The translations under genes and the position numbers were made by a program. A DNA stretch of 64,000 nt from positions 310,001 through 374,000 of the forward strand of contig NZ_MASW01000001.1 of NCBI RefSeq assembly GCF_003202285.1, read 5' to 3'. How positions within the stretch are numbered: the stretch's first letter is position 1; every line of letters starts with the position of its first letter. Origin of the DNA: Prauserella muralis (GTDB lineage: Bacteria; Actinomycetota; Actinomycetes; Mycobacteriales; Pseudonocardiaceae). The notes beneath the pieces are model-generated. The model ran no database searches and was not told where the DNA came from. It worked only from the letters and a program-made list of their open reading frames with translations. This document shows, piece after piece, positions 55,241 through 63,611 of the stretch.

Positions 55241-57166
55241 TCAGCGGCAGCCACAGCCGCGTAGCTGGGCGGCCACGTCGTCGAGCGCGGCCCTGGCGGG
55301 TCCGGTGTCCGCGCCCGCGGACATCAGCGTGAAGACGAGCACCCTGCCGTCGGTGTCGAGCACCACACCGGCGAGCGTGTTGACGCCGGAGAGCGTGCCG
55401 GTCTTGGCCCTGACCCAGCCGCGGCCCTCGGTGGCGGGGGGCTCGGTGTACCGGGTGGCGAGGGTGCCGCTGCCGCCCGCGACGGGCAGTCCGCCGAGCA
55501 TCGGCCGCAGCTTCGCGGTGTTGGGATCGGAGTCGCCGGGCGCGGCGGCGGAGGCGAGCAGGTCGCTGAGCATCGTGGCGGGAACCTTGTTCAGGGTGGA
55601 CAGCCCGCTGCCGTCGGAGAGCCGCACGTCGGAGACGTCGAAGCCGTTGCGGGCGAGCACGTCGAGGGTGGCCTGCGCGCCGCCCTCGAACGAGGGCTCC
55701 CTGCCCTCCGCGTTGGCGACGACCCTGGCGAGGACGTCGCCGAGCAGGTTGTCGGAGCTCCGCAGCATCTGGTCCACCAGCTCGGCCAGCGGAGCGGACC
55801 TCACCTCGCCGAGCACCCGCGCGTTCTGCGGCGCGGTGGTGGTGGTCTGCGGAGCGACCTGGGCGCCCAGCCTGCGCGCGAACTCCTGCGCGAGCGTGCC
55901 CGCCGGGTTGGCAACCCGCATCGAGTGCTCGTCCTTCGGGTCGCTGCGGCCGCCGTCGAGCATCGCGGGCACCACGGGCGCGGCGAACGTGGAGGGCGCG
56001 TCGCCGGGCGCCCAGCCGGGTGCGGTGGTGTCGCCGGCGAAGGCGCTGAGATCGAGCTGCACGCTGCTCACGTCGCCGCCGGTGGCCTGCCGGACCTGCT
56101 CGACGAGGTCGTCCAGGTGGGCGGCGCCCGGATAGATGGACTCCTCGCCCTGGGGCAGCGACGACAGCGTGACGTCGCCGCCCGCGACGAGTACGACCGA
56201 GCCCGGCTCCGGGCCCTGCACGACCTTGGTGGTCAGCTGCCTGCCGTGGTCGAGCTTGAGCAGGGCGGCTCCGGCGACGAGCAGCTTGGTGGTGGAGGCC
56301 GGGGTGAGTGTCCTGCTCTCGTCGCGGGCCCACAGCGTGGTGCCGGTGGCGGGGTCGACGACGCTGCCGGTGAGGGTGCCCAGCGCGGGGTCGGACGCGG
56401 GGCCGTCGAGCGCGGCGGCCACCCCGGCGGGTGTCGGCGCCGGGGCGGACTCAGCCGGCCCGTGCAGCTCGGTGGTGACCGCGATGGGCTCTGGCGGATC
56501 GCCCTGCGGCGCGTTCGGCGCCCACGGCAGGGCCAGCCGGTTGGAGACGTCGGGCAGCGCGAGCACGACGCCCGCGGCGATGACGAGCAGCAGCGCGAGG
56601 CCGGTGAGCAGCAGGCCTCGCCGCCGCGTGCGCTTCGGTGCGGGCTCGGTGTCCGCGGCGTGCCCGGTGTCGCCGGAGGTCCCGCTCTCGGCGGCGCCGC
56701 CGGGGTCCGCGGGCGGCGTGTCCGAGCCGGTGCTCACAGGGGCCGGGTGCTGCCTGCCGTCCGGCTCGATCCGCATCGGCCGGGCCTGCGTGGCCGGGGG
56801 TGGCGCCGTCTCGGGCCGCGGCGGGTGCACCACGACGGTCGGCTGTGGCTGTGGCTGTTGGCGCTGCGGCGGCCGCTGCTGGTGTTGCTGCTGGGGCGGG
56901 CGTTGCGGATGCGGAGGCCGTTGCTGCGGCGGCTGCGGCGGCTGCGGGGTCTGCGGGGTTTGCGGGGCCTGCGGCTGAACCTGCGGCGGCCGCTGTGGTG
57001 CCGGCGGGGGCGTGGCCGGCTGCCCCGGCGCGCGCACCCACACCGTCGGCGGATCGGTGGAGGTGACATTGGGCACAGGGAGCTGGTTCGTCGCGCCGTC
57101 CGAGCGGTTGTCGTCGTGATCGTCCGACGGCCACGCGGGTTCTGGCGTCTCGTCGCTTCCTGGCAC
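55241..57166 (-). CDS. dacB: D-alanyl-D-alanine carboxypeptidase/endopeptidase (PBP4, class C)
   Basis: A 641-residue peptidoglycan hydrolase. A long Pro/Gln-rich cytoplasmic region (about 45-140) precedes one membrane segment (184-204). The penicillin-binding domain has S291-T-T-K294, S471-D-N473 and K588-T-G590. It trims or cleaves peptide cross-links outside the membrane. GAGGAGG lies before the GTG at 57166; in-frame starts further upstream lack one. The proline-rich tail is unusual in length and might bind cytoplasmic partners. Confidence 0.92.
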   Translation of the reverse strand: MPGSDETPEPAWPSDDHDDNRSDGATNQLPVPNVTSTDPPTVWVRAPGQPATPPPAPQRPPQVQPQAPQTPQTPQPPQPPQQRPPHPQRPPQQQHQQRPPQRQQPQPQPTVVVHPPRPETAPPPATQARPMRIEPDGRQHPAPVSTGSDTPPADPGGAAESGTSGDTGHAADTEPAPKRTRRRGLLLTGLALLLVIAAGVVLALPDVSNRLALPWAPNAPQGDPPEPIAVTTELHGPAESAPAPTPAGVAAALDGPASDPALGTLTGSVVDPATGTTLWARDESRTLTPASTTKLLVAGAALLKLDHGRQLTTKVVQGPEPGSVVLVAGGDVTLSSLPQGEESIYPGAAHLDDLVEQVRQATGGDVSSVQLDLSAFAGDTTAPGWAPGDAPSTFAAPVVPAMLDGGRSDPKDEHSMRVANPAGTLAQEFARRLGAQVAPQTTTTAPQNARVLGEVRSAPLAELVDQMLRSSDNLLGDVLARVVANAEGREPSFEGGAQATLDVLARNGFDVSDVRLSDGSGLSTLNKVPATMLSDLLASAAAPGDSDPNTAKLRPMLGGLPVAGGSGTLATRYTEPPATEGRGWVRAKTGTLSGVNTLAGVVLDTDGRVLVFTLMSAGADTGPARAALDDVAAQLRGCGCR

Positions 57167-57316
57167 ACACCCCTCCTCGCCCTGTGGCGGGGCCGACATC
57201 ACACTTGCACACCATCGGTGCCGCACCCGCCGGGTACGTGGTCCACACTAGTGAGGACAGGACAAGGTAAATGTGAGCCGCCCGGAAGCGGCGCCGACGA
57301 AGGCAGCGAGGACGCC

Positions 57317-57835
57317 GTGGAGTTCGACGCCACAATCGAGATTCCCCGCGGGGAACGCAACAAGTACGAGCTGGACCACAAGACGGGGCGGATCAAACTC
57401 GACCGCACCCTGTTCACGGCCACCCAGTACCCGGCCGACTATGGGTTCATCGACAACACGCTCGGCCAGGACGGCGACCCACTCGACGTGCTCGTGCTGG
57501 TTCAGGAGCCGACGTTTCCCGGCTGCCTCATCCGCTGCCGCGCGATCGGCATGTTCCGGATGACCGACGAGAAGGGTCCCGACGACAAGGTGCTCGCCGT
57601 GCCGTCGGACGACCCGCGCCTGGAGCACCTGCGGGACATCCACCACCTCAACGAGTTCCACAAGCTCGAGATCGAGCACTTCTTCCAGGTCTACAAGGAC
57701 CTCGAGCCGGCCAAGAGCGTCGAGGGCTCCACGTGGGCCAGCCGCTCCGAGGCCGAGGAGGAGATCAAGCGCTCCTACGAGCGCGAGGCCGAGCGCCTGG
57801 AGAAGCAGGCCGCCGACGCCGGCGGCCACCACTAG
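57317..57835 (+). CDS. ppa: Inorganic pyrophosphatase
   Basis: A 172-residue family I enzyme that hydrolyses pyrophosphate. The metal-binding aspartates are in GQDGDPLDVLVL (about 50-61), and the N-terminal EIPRGERNKYELDHKTGRIKLDR is highly conserved. The GTG start at 57317 fits the family; the frame is open far upstream as a shadow of dacB. The C-terminal ten residues are charged. Its place beside dacB matches Rv3628 in M. tuberculosis. Confidence 0.96.
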   Translation: MEFDATIEIPRGERNKYELDHKTGRIKLDRTLFTATQYPADYGFIDNTLGQDGDPLDVLVLVQEPTFPGCLIRCRAIGMFRMTDEKGPDDKVLAVPSDDPRLEHLRDIHHLNEFHKLEIEHFFQVYKDLEPAKSVEGSTWASRSEAEEEIKRSYEREAERLEKQAADAGGHH

Positions 57836-57856
57836 GCACGAGCGCCACCGACGTCA

Positions 57857-57901
57857 GCAGCGACCCGGTGCCGGCGAGGCTCGCCGGCACCGGGTCGCTG
57901 C
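57857..57901. terminator. Bidirectional terminator between ppa and glyA
   Basis: A 21-bp perfect stem (57857-57877 with 57881-57901) with a 3-nt loop lies between the convergent stops. The arms read GCAGCGACCCGGTGCC onward. It is the longest perfect hairpin noticed in the window. Confidence 0.92.
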
Positions 57902-57913
57902 CGTCAGCGGGGC

Positions 57914-59182
57914 TCAGGCCCGGTAGCCGGGGATCGGGTAGGCGGCGAGGAACTCGCGCACCTCGGCGGCGATCGTCTGCAGCGCGGCCTCGTCCTGCGC
58001 CAGCGCGGCGGTGACCGTCCGGTCGATCCACTCCGCGATCGCGGGCTGGTGCTCCGGCCGCAGGCCGCGCGTGGTGATCGCGGCGGTGCCGAGCCGGATG
58101 CCGGAGGGGTCGAACGGCTTGCGCGGGTCGAACGGCACCGTGTTGTAGTTCAGCTCGATGCCTGCCCGGTCCAGCGCCTGCGCGGCGGGCTTGCCGCCGA
58201 TCTCCTTGCGGGTGAGGTCGACCAGCAGCAGGTGGTTGTCGGTGCCGCCGGACACGAGGTCGAAGCCGCGTTCGATCAGTGCCTCGGCCAGGGCCCTGGC
58301 GTTGGCCACGATGGCGTGGGCGTAGTCGCGGAACTCCGGCCTGCCCGCCTCGGCCAGCGCCACCGCGATGGCGGCCGTGGTGTGGTTGTGCGGCCCGCCC
58401 TGCAAACCGGGGAACACCGCCTTGTCGATCGCCTTGGCGTGCTCGGCGTCCGTCATGATCATCGCGCCGCGCGGGCCGCGCAGCGTCTTGTGCGTGGTGG
58501 TGGTGATCACCTGCGCGTGCCCGACGGGCGACGGGTGCGCGCCGCCGGCCACCAGCCCGGCGATGTGGGCGATGTCGGCCACGAGCACGGCCCCGACCTC
58601 GCGCGCGATCTCGGCGAACGCGGGAAAGTCGATCGTGCGCGGGATCGCGGTACCGCCCGCGAAGATCAGCTTCGGCCGGTGCTCCCGCGCGAGGTCGCGC
58701 ACCTCGTCCAGGTCGATCCTGCCGGTCTCCTTACGCACGCCGTAGCGCACGGCGTTGAACCACTTGCCCGTCGCCGAGACCGACCAGCCGTGCGTCAGGT
58801 GCCCGCCCGCGGGCAGCGCCATGCCGAGGACGGTGTCACCCGGCTCGGCGAAGGCCAGGTACGCCGCGAGGTTGGCGGGCGAGCCGGAGTACGGCTGCAC
58901 GTTGGCGTGCTCGGCACCGAACACCGCCTTGGCCCGCTCGCTGGCCAGCTGTTCCAGCGGGTCGACGTTCTGCTGGCCCTCGTAGTAGCGCTTGCCCGCG
59001 TAACCCTCGGAGTACTTGTTGGTCAGCACCGTGCCGGTGGCCTCCAGCACGGCCTGCGAGACGTAGTTCTCCGAGGCGATCAGGCGGACCTTGTCGTGCT
59101 GGCGGGCGGCCTCGGCCTCGATGAGGCCCGCGATCTCGGGGTCGGCGGCGGACAGCGCGGTAATGGCCGGCTGGTGCGTCAT
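57914..59182 (-). CDS. glyA: Serine hydroxymethyltransferase
   Basis: A 422-residue PLP enzyme that interconverts serine and glycine and charges folate with a one-carbon unit. The PLP lysine is in [13 protein letters not shown] near 228, and [14 protein letters not shown] and [15 protein letters not shown] mark the N-terminal region. The ATG at 59182 is preferred over one at 59200, because AGGAG lies between them. The ZTP riboswitch just upstream would tie its expression to folate shortage. Confidence 0.96.
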   Translation of the reverse strand: MTHQPAITALSAADPEIAGLIEAEAARQHDKVRLIASENYVSQAVLEATGTVLTNKYSEGYAGKRYYEGQQNVDPLEQLASERAKAVFGAEHANVQPYSGSPANLAAYLAFAEPGDTVLGMALPAGGHLTHGWSVSATGKWFNAVRYGVRKETGRIDLDEVRDLAREHRPKLIFAGGTAIPRTIDFPAFAEIAREVGAVLVADIAHIAGLVAGGAHPSPVGHAQVITTTTHKTLRGPRGAMIMTDAEHAKAIDKAVFPGLQGGPHNHTTAAIAVALAEAGRPEFRDYAHAIVANARALAEALIERGFDLVSGGTDNHLLLVDLTRKEIGGKPAAQALDRAGIELNYNTVPFDPRKPFDPSGIRLGTAAITTRGLRPEHQPAIAEWIDRTVTAALAQDEAALQTIAAEVREFLAAYPIPGYRA

Positions 59183-59213
59183 ATCGCTCACTCCTGGCAT
59201 GGCGGTGCACGGC

Positions 59214-59297
59214 GGGGCACCCAGGCGCGCGGTGCCTGCCGCTCACGTGATCGCTCCCCGGTGGTGCTCCACCTCGATGGCGCCAGTCGCTCTGCCG
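59214..59297 (-). promoter_or_regulatory. ZTP (pfl) riboswitch upstream of glyA
   Basis: Read on the minus strand, the leader has the conserved features of the pfl motif in order. These are AGCGACTGGCG, then GTGGAGCACCACCGGGGAGCG, then the hairpin GGCACC/GGTGCC (59231-59236 with 59216-59221) whose loop carries CGCCTGG. The loop can pair with CTGGCG to form the known pseudoknot. ZTP/ZMP binding signals low 10-formyl-THF and turns on one-carbon genes such as glyA. After the hairpin, GGTGC can re-pair with GCACC, a possible switch before the ribosome site. Confidence 0.9.
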
Positions 59298-59306
59298 CCT
59301 GCGATG

Positions 59307-59747
59307 TTAGTCCACGCCGACCCGGACGCCCATCGACCGAGCGGTGCCCGCGACGATCCGCATCGCCGCCTCCACGTCGTCGGTGTTGAGGTCATCGAGC
59401 TTGCGTTCGGCGATGGCCCGCAGTTGCCCGGCCGTGAGCGTCCCGGCCGTCTCGTGTCCCGGCCGCGCCGCGCCCTTGCCGCCGAGCGCCTTGCGGATGA
59501 GGAACGCCGTCGGCGGCGTCTTGAGCCGCAGCTCGAACGAACGGTCCTCGAAGACGGTGACGACCACCGGCACGATGTCGCCGCGCTGCCCCGCCGTCTC
59601 GGCGTCGTAGGCGCGCTTGACCTCCACGAGGTTGACGCCCGTCTGCCCGAGCATCTTGCCGAGGTCGACGACCGGCGCGTCCCCGCCGGGCAGCTGGAGG
59701 GTGGCCCGGAAGGCGGGTTTCTTCTGTTTCTGCTGTCTCTGTGGCAC
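59307..59747 (-). CDS. Divergent ribosomal protein L11 paralog
   Basis: A 146-residue protein aligned over its whole length with ribosomal protein L11. The C-terminal rRNA-binding domain is well kept (KTPPTAFLIRKALGGKG, then DLNTDDVEAAMRIVAGTARSMG). The N-terminal loop is changed: where normal L11 has PAPPVGPALGQ, this protein has PVVDLGKMLGQ. The prolines at Thermus positions 22 and 25 become Asp28 and Lys31. Canonical rplK lies in a secE-nusG-rplK-rplA cluster in other genomes, so this is probably an extra copy. The GTG is leaderless behind a MerR-type promoter. Confidence 0.88.
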   Translation of the reverse strand: MPQRQQKQKKPAFRATLQLPGGDAPVVDLGKMLGQTGVNLVEVKRAYDAETAGQRGDIVPVVVTVFEDRSFELRLKTPPTAFLIRKALGGKGAARPGHETAGTLTAGQLRAIAERKLDDLNTDDVEAAMRIVAGTARSMGVRVGVD

Positions 59748-59755
59748 GCGGCGGA

Positions 59756-59786
59756 ACGCTATGGACTCCAGTCACTGGAGAGTCAA
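59756..59786 (-). promoter_or_regulatory. MerR-type promoter of the L11 paralog
   Basis: On the minus strand TTGACT (59786-59781) and TAGCGT (59761-59756) are 19 bp apart. The spacer holds CTCCAGT-G-ACTGGAG, a perfect 7-bp dyad. The first 11 bases, TTGACTCTCCA, and the following TGGAG are identical to the MerR gene promoter at 43001. The predicted start is at the GTG. Confidence 0.78.
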
Positions 59787-59812
59787 CGCCGATTCCGCGG
59801 GCCCGCGCGTCG

Positions 59813-60331
59813 TCAGAGGGGCTCGATGCCTTCGGCGTGCCTGCGGGCGAGGCGCTGGTAGACCTCGGCGTTGTACTCGATCCAGCCGCGGGCCGAGTCG
59901 GTCAGCGGCACGAACTTCTTCGCCGGGCTGCCCATCGCGATCACCTCGGGCGGCACCTCGGTGCCGGGGGTGACCGTCGCCCCGGCGGCCACGAGCGTGC
60001 GGGCGCCGACGGTCGCCTTGTCGAGCACGGTCGCGCCGTTGCCGATCAGCGCCTGCTCACCGACGGTGCAGTCGTGCACGATGCAGGAGTGGCCGACGGT
60101 GGCGTTGCGGCCGACCTCGCACACGCCCTCGTTGACGTGCAGCACCGAGTTGTCCTGGATGTTGGCGCCCTCGCGGATGACGATCCTGCCGAAGTCGGCC
60201 CTGATCACCGCGCCGTACCAGACGGAGGCGTCCTTCTCGATGACGACGTCTCCGATGAGCGTCGCGGTGGGCGCGATCCAGGCGTCGGGGTGCACGGACG
60301 GGCTCATGCCCTCGAAGGCGTAGGTCGGCAT
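59813..60331 (-). CDS. Gamma-carbonic anhydrase-like hexapeptide-repeat protein
   Basis: A 172-residue left-handed beta-helix protein. The three metal histidines of this family are in NSVLHVNEG and VGHSCIVHDC. Hexapeptide repeats run through the middle (IGDVVIEKD, IREGANIQD, IGNGATV). AAGGTGA supports the ATG at 60331. Many members have no proven anhydrase activity, so the call is by family. It lies between the tRNA and the L11 paralog. Confidence 0.9.
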   Translation of the reverse strand: MPTYAFEGMSPSVHPDAWIAPTATLIGDVVIEKDASVWYGAVIRADFGRIVIREGANIQDNSVLHVNEGVCEVGRNATVGHSCIVHDCTVGEQALIGNGATVLDKATVGARTLVAAGATVTPGTEVPPEVIAMGSPAKKFVPLTDSARGWIEYNAEVYQRLARRHAEGIEPL

Positions 60332-60358
60332 GGCAGTCACCTTAGCCGGAGCCGGAAA

Positions 60359-60397
60359 GCACCAGGGCCCCTCCGGTGTCCGGAAGGGCCCTGGTGC
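60359..60397 (-). terminator. Terminator after tRNA-Thr
   Basis: A 12-bp perfect stem (GCACCAGGGCCC, 60359-60370, with 60386-60397) encloses a second 5-bp stem TCCGG/CCGGA. It lies 4 bp beyond the encoded CCA of the tRNA gene. Confidence 0.88.
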
Positions 60398-60401
60398 CGG
60401 G

Positions 60402-60478
60402 TGGAGCCGCCTGGGGGAATCGAACCCCCGACCTGCTCATTACGAGTGAGCCGCTCTGGCCGACTGAGCTAAGGCGGC
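60402..60478 (-). tRNA. tRNA-Thr, anticodon CGT
   Basis: A complete cloverleaf on the minus strand. The acceptor stem is GCCGCCT/AGGCGGC, the anticodon stem GCTCA/TGAGC has loop CTCGTAA, and the T-arm is GGGGGTTCGATTCCCCC. The anticodon CGT reads ACG codons. The CCA end is encoded (60404-60402). It stands alone between the gamma-carbonic anhydrase gene and the divergent secreted protein gene. Confidence 0.96.
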
Positions 60479-60614
60479 GCGCGGGCGAACCCGGCTGGCT
60501 CCCAGTATAACGATGCCTTCCGGCGTCACTATCCCACCCCACCCTCGTTAGCCACGGCAGGACACCGGCGCCGCTCGGCGGCCGGGTCCGCTGGTGCTCT
60601 GGAGGACTCGATCA

Positions 60615-62309
60615 ATGCGCGGACGCCTGCCCCGCACGCTGGCCTTGCCCGTCACCGCCGCGGTACTCCTGCTCTCGGCCGCCCCCGCCGCCGGGCAGAC
60701 CATTCCGACGACACCCGTGCCGGAACCGGCCAACCCGGGCCAGGCCCCGATCTCGTCGCCGCCGAACCCGGCGCCGAGGGGCAAGGCCGTCGCGGACGTG
60801 GGCACCGCGCTCGCCATGCTGCGCCTGCTGCCCGAGGCGGTGCCGACCAACGCCATCCTGCCCGGCATGGACGACGAACTGCCCCGGCAGTCCGCGCTCG
60901 AAGGCGGCTTCGGCATCTCCAGCGCACAGGCCAACTCCGAGGCCTACCTCTCCTACGAGCGAGCCATCGCGCAGGCGTCGCCGTTCGGGCTCTCGGTCGC
61001 GGGCAACGCCCCGCAGAGCCCCGGCTCCCTGGTCCAGACCGCGCTTCCCGACAACCCGGAGCCGGTCACCACCGGGTTCAACGCCCCGGAGAACCCGCTG
61101 CTCAACGTGGGCCTGCTCAACGGAAGCGCGCACGCACGATGGAGCGAGACGCTCGGCCCGTGCGTGGGCACGATCGCCGACTCGAGCACGTCCGTGGGCA
61201 GCATCTCGCTGCTCAACATGATCCCGTCCATGCCGGACGTCAGCCAGCTCACCGACGCCAGCGCGCAGTTGCAGGAGGGGCTCAAGTCGCTGCCGGGACC
61301 GCTCGCGGGCCTCGGCGGCCTGCTCTCGGGCGCCTCGTCGGGTGAGCAGCCCAGGGCCGATGGCACGGGTGCCGTGCTGAGCATGCCCAACACCCTCTCG
61401 ACGCGGTCGATCGTGCGGCTGGTGGACATGCCCGGCACGGCTCGCAAGGCGGTCGAGGCGACCTCGACGCTGCAGGCGGCCGACATCAACATCCTCAAGG
61501 GCACCCCACTGGGCCTGACGATCAAGGTCGTCAGCCAGCCGACGCTGCGGGTCACCTCCACCGGTGACAAGGAGACCTCCAAGGTGGAGTACACGGCGCC
61601 GGTGCTGGCCGTGGAGCGCGGCGGCCAGAAGCTCTTCGAGCTCGACGCCGCCAACCCGACCAAGGACGTCCCCATCGGCATCCCGCTGCCCGGCCTCGAG
61701 GACGTTCCCGGCTTCCGGCAGGTGGAGGACGTGCCGGTGATCGGTGGCGCCGCCGAGCTGGCAGGTGGCGTCGCCAAGCCGCTCACCGAGGCGGCCAAGG
61801 GCTTCGTGCTCGACCTCGGTGTGCTGCGGCTGAGCATCGCCGGGCTGGACGAGAAGGGCATGCAGCAGACGACGCCGTTCAAGGGCTACCAGCTCGGGGC
61901 GTCGGCCCGCATGCTCGACCTGCAGATCCTGCCGACCAAGGCGCTCAAGGACGCGCTGCCCGCCGACGCGGCCGACAAGCTGCCGTCGTCGCTGGCGCAG
62001 CTGTCGCTCGGCGAGCAGGTGGCGAGGGCCTACGCGCCCACCGGCGGCGTGGACTGCAGCGTCGCGGCCCCGCCGACGCAGGCGCCGCCGCCACCCGGCG
62101 GCGGGCAGCAGCCCGGCGGGCCGGACAAGCTCGCCTACACCAACGCCGCGTACTCGGCGGTGCCGATGTTCTGGACCGGCACGGCGATGCTGCTCCTCGG
62201 TGTCGTCCTGGTGGCCGGGTTGCCGGGCCGCCGCAGGCAGGCGCCCGTGACCGTGCAGCCCGCGAAGCCGTCACCGTCACCCCGCCCGCGTACCGACGAC
62301 ACCGAGTAA
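60615..62309 (+). CDS. Large secreted, C-terminally membrane-anchored protein of unknown function
   Basis: A 564-residue surface protein. A signal peptide (1-27, cleavage near AAGQ) is followed by a Pro-rich stretch, a mixed extracellular domain (about 85-490), and a Gly/Pro linker. One C-terminal membrane segment (about 520-538) and a basic tail follow. No LPXTG motif precedes the anchor, so sortase attachment is not indicated. GGAGGA precedes the ATG at 60615. I do not recognise the extracellular domain. Confidence 0.8.
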   Translation: MRGRLPRTLALPVTAAVLLLSAAPAAGQTIPTTPVPEPANPGQAPISSPPNPAPRGKAVADVGTALAMLRLLPEAVPTNAILPGMDDELPRQSALEGGFGISSAQANSEAYLSYERAIAQASPFGLSVAGNAPQSPGSLVQTALPDNPEPVTTGFNAPENPLLNVGLLNGSAHARWSETLGPCVGTIADSSTSVGSISLLNMIPSMPDVSQLTDASAQLQEGLKSLPGPLAGLGGLLSGASSGEQPRADGTGAVLSMPNTLSTRSIVRLVDMPGTARKAVEATSTLQAADINILKGTPLGLTIKVVSQPTLRVTSTGDKETSKVEYTAPVLAVERGGQKLFELDAANPTKDVPIGIPLPGLEDVPGFRQVEDVPVIGGAAELAGGVAKPLTEAAKGFVLDLGVLRLSIAGLDEKGMQQTTPFKGYQLGASARMLDLQILPTKALKDALPADAADKLPSSLAQLSLGEQVARAYAPTGGVDCSVAAPPTQAPPPPGGGQQPGGPDKLAYTNAAYSAVPMFWTGTAMLLLGVVLVAGLPGRRRQAPVTVQPAKPSPSPRPRTDDTE

Positions 62310-62326
62310 CCGAGCACCAGGGATCT

Positions 62327-62404
62327 CCCCAATGCGGCATTCGCTCCACTGGATGGAGCGAATGCCGCATTCGCTCCGTTGAGTGGAACAAATGTGGCAT
62401 TGGG
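62327..62404. repeat. Palindromic repeat element at a convergent gene junction
   Basis: Two 18-bp arms AATGCGGCATTCGCTCCA (62331-62348) and the complement (62354-62371) surround 5 bp. A partly degenerate third unit follows to 62400. Short CCCC and GGGG ends complete an outer symmetry. It lies between convergent stops and could end both transcripts. The unit recalls repeats seen in other Pseudonocardiaceae, from memory only. Confidence 0.85.
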
Positions 62405-62417
62405 GAGCTTGGGGCGG

Positions 62418-63611
62418 TCAGCCTTCGCGCAGGGTGGTGACCATGGCTTCCACGGCGATGCGTGGCTTGACGTTCCACTCGATCGCCTCGCGGCAGGCGA
62501 GCACGGCCTCGAGGCGACGCAGCGTGGACGCGGGGGTCCACTGCCGGGCCGCGACGGCGCTGTCCTCGGCGCGGTCGGGATGGTTCAGGGTCGCCTGTGC
62601 ACCGCTGCCCGTCACCAGCACGTCCCGGTAGAAGCCCGCGAGGTCCACCAGTGCCAGGTCGAGGGTGTCGCGCTGGGTGCGCGTGGCGCGGGACTTCTGC
62701 CGCTTCTCCAGCTGCCGCACGGCCGCGTCGGCGGCCCGCTTCGCCGCCGCGACGCCCTTGCCGGTGCCGCCCGAGCCCATCGCGGTGCGCAGCGCGTCCT
62801 GCTCGGCCTCGTCGCGGGCCTTGCTCTCCTCGCCCGCATCCGCCTCGGCGGTCGAGATCAGGTCGTCGGCGCACGCGAACACGTCGGACGCCCTGCGCAG
62901 CCCGAGCGGGATCCGCAGCACCGCGTCCCGCCGTTTGCGCGCGTCCTCGTCGGTGGCCAGCCTGCGCGCCCTGCCGACATGCCCGCCGCACACCGACGCC
63001 GCCCACCGCGCCATCTCCTCGGCCACGCCGTCGCGCTCCATGAGCACGCGGGCGATGGCATCCGGCGGCGGCGTACGCAGCGTGACCAGCCTGCATCGCG
63101 AGCGGATGGTCACCGTCACGTCGTCCGGGTGGTCCGACGGCGCGCAGAGCAGGAACACGGTGCGCTCCGGCGGCTCCTCGACGGCCTTGAGCAGCGCGTT
63201 GGCGGCGCCCTCCGTGAGCCGGTCGGCGTCCTCGATGATGACGACCTGCCAGTGGCCGGTCGTCGGCTTGCGGGCCGCCGTCTGCACCAGCGCCCGCATC
63301 TCCGCCACGGAGATCGACAGGCCCTCGGGCACGACGAGCCGCACGTCGGCATGTGTCCCGGCCAGGCTCGTCCGGCAGCCGGTGCACTCGCCGCATCCGG
63401 TGCCCGTCGAGCACTCCAGCGCCGCCGCGAACGTCCGCGCGGCCACCGACCGCCCCGAGCCGGGCGGGCCGGTGAACAGCCATGCGTGGGTCATCGCGCC
63501 CGAGTCGGCGGTCTCGCCCGCCACGAGGGCCGCCGCCGACCTCGCCGCCGCGGACAGCACCTCGACGGCCGGCTCCTGCCCGACCAGCTGCGACCACACC
63601 GGCCCTGTCAT
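62418..63611 (-). CDS. holB: DNA polymerase III subunit delta prime
   Basis: A 397-residue clamp-loader subunit. The P-loop is GPPGSGRS at 48-55, with Arg replacing the catalytic Lys, which fits delta prime. Zinc cysteines are C67, C73, C76 and C79. The segment VVIIEDADRLTEGAANALLKAVEEPP near 140 is typical. The ATG at 63611 overlaps the tmk stop by 4 nt, so the two genes are coupled. Confidence 0.93.
   Translation of the reverse strand: MTGPVWSQLVGQEPAVEVLSAAARSAAALVAGETADSGAMTHAWLFTGPPGSGRSVAARTFAAALECSTGTGCGECTGCRTSLAGTHADVRLVVPEGLSISVAEMRALVQTAARKPTTGHWQVVIIEDADRLTEGAANALLKAVEEPPERTVFLLCAPSDHPDDVTVTIRSRCRLVTLRTPPPDAIARVLMERDGVAEEMARWAASVCGGHVGRARRLATDEDARKRRDAVLRIPLGLRRASDVFACADDLISTAEADAGEESKARDEAEQDALRTAMGSGGTGKGVAAAKRAADAAVRQLEKRQKSRATRTQRDTLDLALVDLAGFYRDVLVTGSGAQATLNHPDRAEDSAVAARQWTPASTLRRLEAVLACREAIEWNVKPRIAVEAMVTTLREG

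Noticed and set aside
59307-59747. L11 homolog as the normal rplK gene
   Set aside because: It is not next to secE, nusG or rplA and its factor-binding loop is strongly changed. A genome check is still needed.
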